From contig CAYSEN010000013.1 of the NCBI GenBank assembly GCA_964430335.1, positions 1-25,059 on the forward strand: a stretch of DNA of 25,059 nt, written 5' to 3'. Under the pieces are notes generated by a model. It ran no database searches and was not told where the DNA came from. It saw only the letters and a program-made list of their open reading frames with translations. Position numbers and translations under genes: made by a program. The stretch is from SIBU01 sp964430335. Its GTDB lineage: Bacteria > Patescibacteriota > Minisyncoccia > Phycocordibacterales > SIBU01. This document shows positions 8,949 through 16,938 of the stretch, piece after piece. Positions within the stretch are counted from its first letter, which is position 1. The number at the start of each line of letters is the position of its first letter.

Positions 8949-11096
8949 ATGAGTAGCTTCAAGAAAAGTTTAATATTTTGTTCAATCGCATTAGCTATTT
9001 TTATAGGAGCTAATAATGTTCACGCTGTCTTAATTTCTCCAAAAACATCTCTGACAAACGGCTTAAAAGGTTGGTGGACATTTGACGGTGTGGATTTTGT
9101 AGGAGGTAAGGCTAACGACGTTAGTGGAAACGGTAATATGGCAAGTGTTAGAAATATAGCAACTAGCACTTTTTACACCGCTGGAAAAATCGGCCAGGCA
9201 ATAAACTGTGACGGAATTAATGACAATCTAGCATTTACCTCAGATCCTATAGGTACTGGTCCGGTTACAATTAGCGTTTGGATTAAACCCAGAACCTGGG
9301 GGTCCGCACTCAGTGAGGCGATTGTTTGGGGAAACACGACCAGATTAAGACTTAATTCGAGCGGGGTAAAGAGAGTAGATTTTACTTCGAATTCCTTTAC
9401 AAACACCGCAACTAGTGGTAGCGATCTACTTAATTTGGTTAGTAATCGGTGGACTCACATATTGGTTACTAGAGATGCCTCAAATCTTGCAACAATATAT
9501 ATAGATGGAAGTCAGAACGGTCTTTCAAATCAAAACAGTGGTACTCCAACTGGCAGTACCGCGGGCGGTATCTGTGAATCCGTTTCAAGTGCCCTTAGGT
9601 TCGATGGACTGGTAGATGACCTTAGAATTTATAACCGTGTTTTGTCTCTATCAGAAATTAAGGAGTTGTACAATCAAGGTAATTCAAAGGTCAATACTAC
9701 ACCCAAGGAATCTTTGAAGATGGGTCTAGTTAGTTGGTGGACATTTGACGGAATCGATTTTAAAAATGGTAGAGCAAACGACAGTAGTGGAAATGGAAAT
9801 TTTGCTAGTCCGAGAAATATTGCCACAAGCACTTTTTATACAACGGGTAAAATAGGCCAAGCGATAAATTGTGATGGTATAGATGATAATATTCCCTTAA
9901 ACTCAGATCCTATTGGTACAAGTGCCACAACCATTAGTGCGTGGATAAAGCCTAGAAGTTTCGGAAGTGGAGGGTCAGGAAACATAATTTGGGGAAATTC
10001 CACTAGGTTTAGAATCTCTAGACTGAGTGGACCAAGGGTAGAATTTTCATCTGACACACTTGTCACTACTGCCTTTTCCGATCCAATCATAGTAGGTGGC
10101 TGGCTACACGTCGTTGCTACTAGAAATTCTTCAAATCAAGTAACTTTTTATATTAACGGAAGCCAAAGTGGAACCGCAAATCAGGCAAGTGGCACACCAT
10201 CTGGTAGTACCGCTGGGACAATATGTGATGTGGCAAACTCGGTAAGGTTTGATGGGATAATTGATGACCTGCGTGTTTACAATAGAGTGCTGTCCCTGAA
10301 TGAAATTAGAGGATTGTACAACCAGGGCGCTACAAAATTTGAAGTGTCACCTAAGGATTCATTAAAAAAAGGTTTAGTTGGTTGGTGGACTTTTGATGGA
10401 AAGAACACTAGATGGACGTCTTCTGTTGCCGGCACGACAGTTGATTCTTCGGGTAACGGTTTTACTGGTACATTTAAAAATGCTTTTATGGCAACGACCA
10501 CCAGAGCAGGTGTTCTCGGTCAGTCGCTATCCCTGTCTACTCTTGGTACTTATGTTGAAGTGGCGGATAATGACGCTTTAACATTTAGCACTGCTGATAC
10601 TACAGACAAACCTTTTACATTTACGGCGTGGGTAAAAAGAGATGGCGCTCAAACATCTCCTGGTGGAGGTGGAGCCATTATAGGAAAAAGTGCTGGTGCT
10701 AGTAATACTGAATATCTTTTTTGGATTTCCTCAACTGACAAATTAGAGGTTCGCACGTACGATAACTCAGGCACCAATCAAATCAGCGCCTCCTCAGTTG
10801 ATAATATCACTGACGATAATAATAAGTGGATGTTCTACGCTGCTACTTATACTGGAAGTGGTTCAAACGCCGGCTTTAGCTTATATCGAAACGGTTTACA
10901 GATGGCGGTTACCACAGCTAGCGCCGGATCTTACGTTGCTATGGAAAATATGACAGGAGTTTTCACAATTGGAAATTTCTTTTTCACTAGTCCAACTTTT
11001 AAGGCTCCATTCAAAGGACAAATAGACGATGTTCGGGTTTATAACCGTGTACTGAGTGCAAACGAGTTAAAACAGCTATACAACCAGGGTCGCTAA
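8949..11096 (+). CDS. Secreted protein with three LamG domains
   Basis: A 715-residue protein with a signal peptide (LIFCSIALAIFIGANNVHA, likely cut after the final Ala) and three concanavalin/LamG-type domains at about 37-246, 259-460 and 475-715. Each begins with a GLxxWWTFDG motif and ends with the LSxxEIxxLYNQG motif typical of bacterial Laminin_G_3 domains. The first two are clear tandem duplicates (shared NIATSTFYT, GKIGQAINCDGI, SDPIGT); the third is divergent. Family knowledge: these domains bind glycans or proteins, often with calcium. No membrane anchor, sortase signal or wall-binding domain is visible, so the protein may be released or held by a partner. It lies after a terminator and has its own -10 box. 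msrA starts only 22 nt downstream. Confidence 0.85.
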   Translation: MSSFKKSLIFCSIALAIFIGANNVHAVLISPKTSLTNGLKGWWTFDGVDFVGGKANDVSGNGNMASVRNIATSTFYTAGKIGQAINCDGINDNLAFTSDPIGTGPVTISVWIKPRTWGSALSEAIVWGNTTRLRLNSSGVKRVDFTSNSFTNTATSGSDLLNLVSNRWTHILVTRDASNLATIYIDGSQNGLSNQNSGTPTGSTAGGICESVSSALRFDGLVDDLRIYNRVLSLSEIKELYNQGNSKVNTTPKESLKMGLVSWWTFDGIDFKNGRANDSSGNGNFASPRNIATSTFYTTGKIGQAINCDGIDDNIPLNSDPIGTSATTISAWIKPRSFGSGGSGNIIWGNSTRFRISRLSGPRVEFSSDTLVTTAFSDPIIVGGWLHVVATRNSSNQVTFYINGSQSGTANQASGTPSGSTAGTICDVANSVRFDGIIDDLRVYNRVLSLNEIRGLYNQGATKFEVSPKDSLKKGLVGWWTFDGKNTRWTSSVAGTTVDSSGNGFTGTFKNAFMATTTRAGVLGQSLSLSTLGTYVEVADNDALTFSTADTTDKPFTFTAWVKRDGAQTSPGGGGAIIGKSAGASNTEYLFWISSTDKLEVRTYDNSGTNQISASSVDNITDDNNKWMFYAATYTGSGSNAGFSLYRNGLQMAVTTASAGSYVAMENMTGVFTIGNFFFTSPTFKAPFKGQIDDVRVYNRVLSANELKQLYNQGR
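9055..9690 (+). repeat. LamG tandem duplicate, unit 1
   Basis: This unit is recognisably duplicated at 9718-10335 at both DNA and protein level. The differences include many synonymous changes, so the duplication is not very recent. Confidence 0.75.
9718..10335 (+). repeat. LamG tandem duplicate, unit 2
   Basis: Second copy of the unit at 9055-9690. Landmarks shared at the same relative positions include TGGTGGACATTTGACGG at the start and ACAAGCACTTTTTA or ACTAGCACTTTTTA in the middle. Confidence 0.75.
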
Positions 11097-11118
11097 TAGA
11101 TCTAATTAAAAACACAAA

Positions 11119-11658
11119 ATGAATAACGAAATCGCAGTTTTTGGTGGAGGATGTTTCTGGTGTACTGAGGCGGTGTTTAAGATGATAAAAGGAGTCAGTA
11201 AGGTTTTGCCGGGATACTCTGGTGGAACTATAAAAAATCCTACCTACGAACAAGTATGTGGTGGAAAGACCGGACACGCCGAGGTTGTTTATTTGGAGTA
11301 TGACCCTTTGTTGGTGAAATATCGCGATTTACTCACAGTGTTTTTTGGTAGCCATGATCCTACAACTAAAAACAGACAGGGAAATGATGTTGGCACTCAG
11401 TATAGGTCAGTCGTATTTTTTACGACCGATGAACAGAAGAAAATTGCTGAAGAATTTATAAAAGAAATCAATGATTCGAATGAACACGGTGCGTCAGTTG
11501 TAACAGAACTTGAGCCTTTGAAGGAATTTTATGAAGCAGAAAATTATCACAAAGATTATTTTGCTACTCACCCGGATAATCCTTATTGTGAAGTTATAAT
11601 AAATCCTAAGCTCGAAAAGGTGCAAAAAGAATTCGGAGCTTTACTAAAGACTCTGTAA
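11119..11658 (+). CDS. msrA: Peptide methionine-S-sulfoxide reductase MsrA
   Basis: A 179-residue protein with the MsrA signature GCFWC, in which Cys12 is the catalytic nucleophile. It also has the conserved GYSGG, PTYEQVCGGKTGHAEVV and FFGSHDPTT blocks and the later YHKDYF motif. It reduces methionine-S-sulfoxide in proteins back to methionine; recycling normally uses thioredoxin. Length is normal for the family and no signal peptide is present, so it is cytoplasmic. It is the first gene of a tight three-gene unit that ends with msrB, which handles the R-epimer. No Shine-Dalgarno is visible and the spacing from the upstream LamG gene is 22 nt. Read-through from upstream or an unrecognised local promoter are both possible. 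Confidence 0.95.
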   Translation: MNNEIAVFGGGCFWCTEAVFKMIKGVSKVLPGYSGGTIKNPTYEQVCGGKTGHAEVVYLEYDPLLVKYRDLLTVFFGSHDPTTKNRQGNDVGTQYRSVVFFTTDEQKKIAEEFIKEINDSNEHGASVVTELEPLKEFYEAENYHKDYFATHPDNPYCEVIINPKLEKVQKEFGALLKTL

Positions 11659-11665
11659 TAAATTT

Positions 11666-12142
11666 ATGAATTTTGAAAAACCAGAATTAAATGAGTTTAA
11701 CAGGGGTTTGAGGTTAAATGATGAAATGTTTTTTTCGGTTAAGGAAGCTTTAGAAACTGGTGTGAGTTACCTCGAAGATTCCATATCTACACTCGAAAAG
11801 GAATTGCTTGAAAAAGGTGTGCATGAAGTAGATTTATTGAGTTTGGTGAGGGAGTGTGTTAACGAGTTTCTGGACATTTTGCAAACTATTGATCAATCCG
11901 TACACCACCCTGCTGATTTAGAAAAAATATTAACAGATCAAACATTTTTTAGCGCGTTTAAAGGTGCATATGAAAAACTACTTACACTAGATATTAGAAA
12001 AAAGTACCAAGAGTATTTAGTTAAGAATTCTGAAGGAGGTGAATTACACGATGTAGATGAATTGGCATTGAGCTATTTAGATGGAGGCTTAAACACTGCG
12101 TCAATTTATTTATCAGCATATAATCAAGAAAAACATGAATAA
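11666..12142 (+). CDS. Hypothetical protein between msrA and msrB
   Basis: I do not recognise this 158-residue protein. It is acidic and appears mostly helical, with a possible amphipathic or coiled segment around residues 25-55 (ETGVSYLEDSISTLEKELL). It has no signal peptide or transmembrane segment. It starts 7 nt after the msrA stop and its 3' end overlaps the msrB start by 8 nt, so it is almost certainly co-transcribed and translationally linked to both Msr genes. That context suggests a cytoplasmic role linked to oxidative stress or Msr function, but no motif in the sequence proves one. Confidence 0.75.
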   Translation: MNFEKPELNEFNRGLRLNDEMFFSVKEALETGVSYLEDSISTLEKELLEKGVHEVDLLSLVRECVNEFLDILQTIDQSVHHPADLEKILTDQTFFSAFKGAYEKLLTLDIRKKYQEYLVKNSEGGELHDVDELALSYLDGGLNTASIYLSAYNQEKHE

Positions 12143-12530
12143 AAAAGAAATGCCAAAAACTGAGGAAGAGTGGAAGAAAGTTTTGTCGCCTGAGCAGTAT
12201 GAAGTTTTGCGCGGAAAGGGAACTGAGGCGCCATTTAGCGGAAAACTTTTGCATGAGAAAAAGGATGGTATGTATAATTGTTCCGCTTGTGGTCAGGCAC
12301 TATTTTCTTCAGATGCAAAATTCGATTCTGGCACCGGTTGGCCATCTTTTGACGAGGCCTTACCGGGGGCTGTAAAAAATATTGAAGATAATTCTCACGG
12401 GATGCGACGTACCGAAATCGTCTGCTCACGTTGCGGTTCTCATTTGGGACACGTGTTTGACGATGGGCCAACACAGACAGGCAAGAGATACTGCTTAAAT
12501 TCGGTATGCCTAGACTTGGAAGCAAAGTAG
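12135..12530 (+). CDS. msrB: Peptide methionine-R-sulfoxide reductase MsrB
   Basis: A 131-residue SelR-family protein. Two zinc-binding Cys pairs are visible (Cys49/Cys52 and Cys97/Cys100), together with FDSGTGWPSF, CSRCGSHLGHVFDDGP and the catalytic RYCLNS motif with Cys120 as nucleophile. A further Cys125 sits where many family members have Ala; it could serve as a resolving residue, but this is speculative. The protein reduces methionine-R-sulfoxide and complements MsrA upstream. The start overlaps the end of the preceding gene by 8 nt. No signal peptide, so cytoplasmic. Confidence 0.95.
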   Translation: MNKKEMPKTEEEWKKVLSPEQYEVLRGKGTEAPFSGKLLHEKKDGMYNCSACGQALFSSDAKFDSGTGWPSFDEALPGAVKNIEDNSHGMRRTEIVCSRCGSHLGHVFDDGPTQTGKRYCLNSVCLDLEAK

Positions 12531-12546
12531 CTTTCTCTTGTATAAT
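12516..12546 (+). promoter_or_regulatory. Promoter giving a leaderless M23 peptidase mRNA
   Basis: A perfect TATAAT at 12541-12546 ends exactly 6 nt before the ATG at 12553. Transcription would therefore start at or next to the A of the start codon. A possible -35 box, TTGGAA, lies at 12516-12521, but the 19-bp spacing is long. Confidence 0.65.
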
Positions 12547-12552
12547 GAGTAC

Positions 12553-13410
12553 ATGAGAAACTTGCTTCGTCTTACACTTGTTTTCTCGATATTTTTCGTC
12601 AGTCATTTTGTATTGGCTGAGAGTTTTTCTGTAAGTACTTTCCCCGAAAAAATCATACAAGGTGAACCTGTGAAAATTGTGGTATCTGGTGCAAAAAGTT
12701 TATCTGATATTAGTCAGATTACTTTTGATGGGAAAAAAGTCCCGTATTTTATTTACGAAAATAAAATCACGGCGTTTTATGGATTTGATTTAAATAGGGC
12801 GCCTGGAGAATATAAAATTAAGGTGGTTCTGAGTGACGGGCGTATTCTCGATTCACTGGTTAAGATTTCAGAAAGAGAAAAAATAAAAGCTCCTTTAGGT
12901 ATACCAGAAAAACTTGGTGGTAATACTCAAGTAAGTCAAACCAAACTAGTTTCTACTCTTTCGCAAGAAAATGCAGTTTTAGCTAGTCTGAAAACTTTCC
13001 CAAAATCCCTATGGACAGAAAAATTTAATTTTCCTATTGCTGATCCTTTCGTGACGGATTCCTATGGCTACCTGAGGCAAACTGGCGATTACGAGATTAC
13101 TCATAAAGGTACAGATTTCAGAGCTCCACTAGGTACTAAAGTTGTGGCTTCAAATAGAGGAATTGTAAGACTGGTAAAAAACTTCAGAAATTATGGAAAG
13201 ACAGTAGTGCTTGACCATGGTCAGGGAATTATGACGTTTTATATGCACTTATCTAAGATTAAGGTAAACGAAGGAGAGTTGGTTAAATCTGGCCAACTTA
13301 TTGGGCTTTCCGGAATGACTGGCTACGCAGAAAAACCCCACTTACATCTTACGGTTAGGTTAAATGGAGTATCAATCGATCCGATTAAATTCTTCGATTT
13401 ATTAAAGTGA
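12553..13410 (+). CDS. Secreted M23-family peptidoglycan endopeptidase
   Basis: A 285-residue protein counted from ATG 12553. An in-frame TTG at 12538 would put the promoter's -10 box inside the gene and is rejected. Residues 1-22 form a signal peptide (LLRLTLVFSIFFVSHFVLA). Next comes an Ig-like beta domain (about 25-110), a linker, then a LytM/M23 domain. The zinc-site motifs are HKGTDFRAP (HxxxD), the MHL motif and the final PHLHL. Family knowledge: these zinc enzymes cut peptide cross-bridges in peptidoglycan. It may remodel the organism's own wall or act on a neighbouring cell's wall; the sequence does not say which. A leaderless start is predicted. Confidence 0.9.
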   Translation: MRNLLRLTLVFSIFFVSHFVLAESFSVSTFPEKIIQGEPVKIVVSGAKSLSDISQITFDGKKVPYFIYENKITAFYGFDLNRAPGEYKIKVVLSDGRILDSLVKISEREKIKAPLGIPEKLGGNTQVSQTKLVSTLSQENAVLASLKTFPKSLWTEKFNFPIADPFVTDSYGYLRQTGDYEITHKGTDFRAPLGTKVVASNRGIVRLVKNFRNYGKTVVLDHGQGIMTFYMHLSKIKVNEGELVKSGQLIGLSGMTGYAEKPHLHLTVRLNGVSIDPIKFFDLLK

Positions 13411-13449
13411 AATTCAGTGTCCACATAGGTATTTGCTTAAAAAATGCTG

Positions 13450-13527
13450 TATAATATTCATTGAGAGAATTTAACAAGACTCGGTCGGGAGTCTAAATAA
13501 TTTATTAGAGCTCAAGCTCAAAAAAAT
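13450..13527 (+). promoter_or_regulatory. Promoter -10 and structured leader of the DUF378 gene
   Basis: TATAAT at 13450-13455 predicts transcription from about 13462 and a leader of roughly 66 nt, unusually long for this window. The leader contains two small hairpins: GACTC/GAGTC at 13478-13493 and GAGC/GCTC at 13508-13519 with a TCAA loop, followed by a run of seven A before the ATG. No Shine-Dalgarno is seen. I do not recognise a known riboswitch. Confidence 0.5.
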
Positions 13528-13758
13528 ATGAAAGTATTACACATGGTTACGTTTATCCTTCTAGCAGTAGGAGGACTAAACTGGGGTTTGGTAGCAATTA
13601 GCCCAAAGTATGATTTGGTTCAGATGCTTTTGGGTACTTGGCCAATGGCCGTTACAGCCGTTTATGCCTTGGTAGGTATTTCAGCTGTAGTTGAAATCGT
13701 AACTCATAAGAAGAATTGCAAGTGTTGTGATTCTTCTGCTGGTGCAGGAGCAATGTAA
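13528..13758 (+). CDS. DUF378 small membrane protein
   Basis: A 76-residue protein with two hydrophobic segments (about 6-25 and 36-60). It has the DUF378 hallmark GGLNWGL near residues 16-22. Function in this family is unknown. The C-terminal tail HKKNCKCCDSS has three clustered cysteines and could bind a metal or form disulfides; this is inference. The gene stands alone, with its own -10 box, a structured leader and a strong terminator. Confidence 0.85.
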   Translation: MKVLHMVTFILLAVGGLNWGLVAISPKYDLVQMLLGTWPMAVTAVYALVGISAVVEIVTHKKNCKCCDSSAGAGAM

Positions 13759-13767
13759 GTTTAAAGT

Positions 13768-13802
13768 AAAAAACGGCGCGGCCTTTAGCCGCGCCGTTTT
13801 TT
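13768..13802 (+). terminator. Strong bidirectional rho-independent terminator
   Basis: A perfect 15-bp stem (AAAAAACGGCGCGGC against its complement) with a CTTTA loop. It has T runs on both strands and lies right after the DUF378 gene. Confidence 0.95.
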
Positions 13803-13818
13803 ATATGCAAAATTAGAT

Positions 13819-13848
13819 TTGCGCTCGCTAGATTAAAAATCATATAAT
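13819..13848 (+). promoter_or_regulatory. Promoter giving a leaderless HIT-protein mRNA
   Basis: TATAAT at 13843-13848 ends exactly 6 nt before the ATG at 13855. A -35-like TTGCGC lies at 13819-13824, with an 18-bp spacer. No Shine-Dalgarno is present. Confidence 0.65.
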
Positions 13849-13854
13849 TCAGAG

Positions 13855-14301
13855 ATGGCAAAAACATACTGCGCTTTTTGTGAGCTACCATTGATTAAAG
13901 AAAGAAAAATTTCTGAAAATAATTTAGCTTGGGCATTTCTCACCAACATTCCGATTACTCCCGGCCACACTCTTATTTCTCCAATTCGCTGTGTGGAAAA
14001 GTTTGAAGATATGACCGCTGACGAAGTTAGGGCGATTTTTGATTTGCGTGAAAAACTTTTGCCCGCTCTACGTTCGCTTTTTGGTTCCGAAGGTTTTCAT
14101 TTTGCATGGAATGAGGGAAAAGTAGCCGGCCAGTCTGTACCACACTTTCATCTTCATGTTGTTCCAAGAAAAAAAGGAGATGAAGGAATTACAGAATATG
14201 AGCCAAGGAAATTTTTGTACCGACCTGGAAGCAGAGAGGATAGTCCGGAATCTGAATTGCAGGCAATTGCAAATTTAATTCGAAATGAAATCAAAAAATA
14301 G
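13855..14301 (+). CDS. HIT-family nucleotide hydrolase/transferase
   Basis: A 148-residue cytoplasmic protein of the histidine triad superfamily. The signature HFHLHVVPR, with the three alternating histidines, lies at about residues 96-104. The upstream block NIPITPGHTLISP is the usual HIT core strand. An N-terminal CAFC pair may bind zinc, as in some HINT/Fhit-like proteins, but partner ligands were not assigned. Family members cleave nucleoside phosphoramidates or dinucleoside polyphosphates; the substrate cannot be told here. It sits between the DUF378 terminator and the rifampin-phosphotransferase-like gene, and both it and that next gene appear to start leaderlessly. Confidence 0.9.
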   Translation: MAKTYCAFCELPLIKERKISENNLAWAFLTNIPITPGHTLISPIRCVEKFEDMTADEVRAIFDLREKLLPALRSLFGSEGFHFAWNEGKVAGQSVPHFHLHVVPRKKGDEGITEYEPRKFLYRPGSREDSPESELQAIANLIRNEIKK

Positions 14302-14308
14302 TTTCGAG

Positions 14309-14336
14309 TTGAACTGATTATAAATAGTGCTATTGT
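14309..14336 (+). promoter_or_regulatory. Promoter giving a leaderless mRNA for the PEP-utiliser-like gene
   Basis: TTGAAC (14309-14314), a 16-bp spacer and TATTGT (14331-14336) are followed by exactly 6 nt and then the ATG at 14343. Confidence 0.6.
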
Positions 14337-14342
14337 AAATAT

Positions 14343-16880
14343 ATGGAGCTAACTAGAGAATTTAAGAATATAGGTAAGCACGACGCAAACATTGCAGGGG
14401 GTAAAGGAGCGTCCTTAGGCGAAATGACTCAGGCCGGAATTCCCGTGCCACCTGGATACGTCCTACTTTCAAACGCCTTCGAGAGATTTATCGAGGAAAC
14501 TGATCTTAATGTTGAAATCGATACAATTTTACATAAGGTAGATCACAAAGAAATTCATACAGTAGATAAAGCCTCAGAAGATATTAAGGCTCTCATTCTA
14601 AACGCTCAGATGCCTGTAGATATCGAGACAGAAATCAAGGCTCATTTCAAAAAATTGGGAGCGAAATTTGTAGCAGTGCGTTCTAGCGCCACAGCAGAAG
14701 ATTCCGCTTCGGCAGCTTGGGCAGGACAACTCGACACTTTTCTAAACACCACCGAAGAGGTACTTATTGAAAAAGTAAAACATTGCTGGGCGTCGCTCTT
14801 CACTCCACGGGCCATTTTTTACAGATTTGAAAAGGGTTTACATAATACAAAAATTTCTGTAGCCGTAGTTGTCCAAAAAATGGTGGATTCAGAAATTTCC
14901 GGAATTGCTTTTTCAGTTCATCCGGTAACCGAAGACTACAACCAACTTATTATCGAGGGCGGTTTTGGTTTAGGTGAGGCCATTGTCTCGGGACAAATTA
15001 CACCAGATTCCTACGTAGTCGAAAAAAATCCAAGAAGAATTATTGATGTTAATGTTTCCTCTCAAGAAAGAGGTTTGTATAAGAAAATTGGTGGTGGAAG
15101 TGAGTGGCGAGATATTTCTTCTATTGAAGGCGAAAAGCAAAAATTAAGCGAAGCTCAAATTTTGGAATTGTCAGAAATAATTCTTGGCATAGAAAAACAT
15201 TACGGCTTTCCATGCGACATTGAGTGGGCATATGCAGAAGGGAAGTTTTACGTTACTCAATCAAGACCGATCACAACTCTATCTTCTAAAAAAAAATTAA
15301 ATTGTGAAATATCAAATGAGGATAAGGAAGTGTGGGTAGAAAATTTTTCAGGGGAGTGCGGTTACAATCTGATATCCCAATTCATTGGTTTTGGTATGTG
15401 GAAATTTCAGAAAGCGCTATTTGGAAAGAACAACCCCCTTGTACTCGATGGATGTTTTATAGATTGTCATGAAGTCAAAATCGCTGGTTTTTACAAGGAA
15501 AAACAGTTAAATGCACTTATAGAAAAATTGATACATCTTATATACCAAGATACAGATTTGTTTGTTAGAAATCACAAAGAAACTTATAAGTTGATTGAAA
15601 AATGCTTTAAAACTTCTAGGAAAAATTTAAAGAAAAATTTATCAAAGCTTTCAAACAAAGAACTTGCTAAGGCGTACATAGATGTTCTAACGGACTATGA
15701 AAATTCTCATCAGCAATCTTTAGGTAGTACGTGGTATATAGATAGTCATGGAGGAACTTTTGCAAAATCTCTCCTCGGAAGAACCAAAAATCTTGTTTCT
15801 GAACATGACGCAGGTTTGAATCCCGCAGAAGTGTTTACGATACTTACCACTTCTGAAAAAATTAGTCTTGGTAGACAAGAGGAGATCGAGTCGTTAAAAG
15901 TTCTTAAATCAATACTTTCAAATCCCAAAAGCAGAAAAATTTTTAGTGAACTGAAATCTTTCAATCAGGTTCCTGTTGGTATATCAGGAGGTCTTAAAAA
16001 ATCTATTTTGAGCCATTATAATAAATGGTTTTGGACCCCGTTTGGTTACCTAGGCCCAGCCTACGGATTAGACTACTATTTGAGTGTATGGTCGGGGTTA
16101 GTAAAGGAGGGAATAGATGTAAATAAAGAACTTAAGAGACATTTTGAATTTTCAAAACAAACTAGATTAAAAAAACAAGCTCTTTTTAAAAAATTCAAGA
16201 TTAGTAAAGAATTAAAAAAAGTTTTTAATTTGGCGGCCGACATTACTTTTTTGAAAGGTTACCGTAAGGATGCAACTTATTACACTTTCTATGTCCTAAG
16301 TGTGTTGTTTACGGAGATAAGTAAGAGGATCAGTTTAACCGTCAGGGAAACTAACCTTCTCCTTCACACAGAGATCGAAAGTTTACTTATAAGAGGTGAT
16401 GTTGCCGATAGGGAAGAAATCGAGAAGCGAAAAAAACACGCTGTAGTATCTTTCAGTAATGATATTCTTGTTGTTTATTCTGGACAGGACGCAGACAAAT
16501 TTATGTCAGAAAAATTTATAAAAAAAGATGATACTAACGACGCGTCTTCAGACATGTTACATGGTACATGCGCTTGTAGTGGTAAGGCAAAGGGCCATGT
16601 AAAGATTGTCAATAAGCCGGAAGAGATGAGTAAAATGGAGCAAGGAGATATTATGGTATCTCATACTACATTTCCTAGTTTAGTTCCAGCGATGAAGAAG
16701 GCTTCTGCGATAGTAACTGAAGATGGCGGTATTACCTGCCATGCTGCAATTGTTGCACGCGAACTCGGAACCCCCTGTGTTACAGGTATAAAAATCATCA
16801 CTCAAGTAGTAAAAGACGGTGATTTGGTAGAGGTGGATGCAGACAATGGAGTTGTCACCATAATTGAGAGGCAGAAATAG
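14343..16880 (+). CDS. Rifampin-phosphotransferase-like PEP-utilising enzyme
   Basis: An 845-residue protein. Residues ~16-313 are a PPDK/PEP-synthase N-terminal ATP-grasp module (GGKGASLGEM, VRSSATAEDS near 112, DIEWAY, QSRPITTL near 306-313). Residues ~320-730 are a divergent middle domain with the motif HYNKWFWTPFGYLGPAY at about 558. Residues ~740-840 are the swivelling phosphohistidine domain, GGITCHAAIVARE, with His800 as the likely phosphoryl carrier. The C-terminal TIM-barrel PEP/pyruvate domain of PEP synthase and PPDK is absent, and the order ATP-grasp / variable domain / His domain matches rifampin phosphotransferase in layout and size. The likely chemistry is ATP-dependent phosphorylation of an acceptor bound by the middle domain. 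The acceptor is unknown, and rifampin itself is not implied. Related swivel proteins lie at 22903-24399 and 24411-25059. Confidence 0.85.
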   Translation: MELTREFKNIGKHDANIAGGKGASLGEMTQAGIPVPPGYVLLSNAFERFIEETDLNVEIDTILHKVDHKEIHTVDKASEDIKALILNAQMPVDIETEIKAHFKKLGAKFVAVRSSATAEDSASAAWAGQLDTFLNTTEEVLIEKVKHCWASLFTPRAIFYRFEKGLHNTKISVAVVVQKMVDSEISGIAFSVHPVTEDYNQLIIEGGFGLGEAIVSGQITPDSYVVEKNPRRIIDVNVSSQERGLYKKIGGGSEWRDISSIEGEKQKLSEAQILELSEIILGIEKHYGFPCDIEWAYAEGKFYVTQSRPITTLSSKKKLNCEISNEDKEVWVENFSGECGYNLISQFIGFGMWKFQKALFGKNNPLVLDGCFIDCHEVKIAGFYKEKQLNALIEKLIHLIYQDTDLFVRNHKETYKLIEKCFKTSRKNLKKNLSKLSNKELAKAYIDVLTDYENSHQQSLGSTWYIDSHGGTFAKSLLGRTKNLVSEHDAGLNPAEVFTILTTSEKISLGRQEEIESLKVLKSILSNPKSRKIFSELKSFNQVPVGISGGLKKSILSHYNKWFWTPFGYLGPAYGLDYYLSVWSGLVKEGIDVNKELKRHFEFSKQTRLKKQALFKKFKISKELKKVFNLAADITFLKGYRKDATYYTFYVLSVLFTEISKRISLTVRETNLLLHTEIESLLIRGDVADREEIEKRKKHAVVSFSNDILVVYSGQDADKFMSEKFIKKDDTNDASSDMLHGTCACSGKAKGHVKIVNKPEEMSKMEQGDIMVSHTTFPSLVPAMKKASAIVTEDGGITCHAAIVARELGTPCVTGIKIITQVVKDGDLVEVDADNGVVTIIERQK

Positions 16881-16938
16881 TTTTTTGGTGCCAATTATTC
16901 CTATTTTGTTGTAGAATAGTGGATATATTTATCGTTGT

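Noticed and set aside
12538..12552. TTG start extending the M23 peptidase by five residues.
   Set aside because: It would place the TATAAT box inside the coding region and add a non-hydrophobic tail in front of a good signal peptide.
14343..16880. Phosphoenolpyruvate synthase (ppsA) or pyruvate phosphate dikinase.
   Set aside because: The PEP/pyruvate-binding TIM barrel after the His domain is missing, and the region between ATP-grasp and His domains is different.
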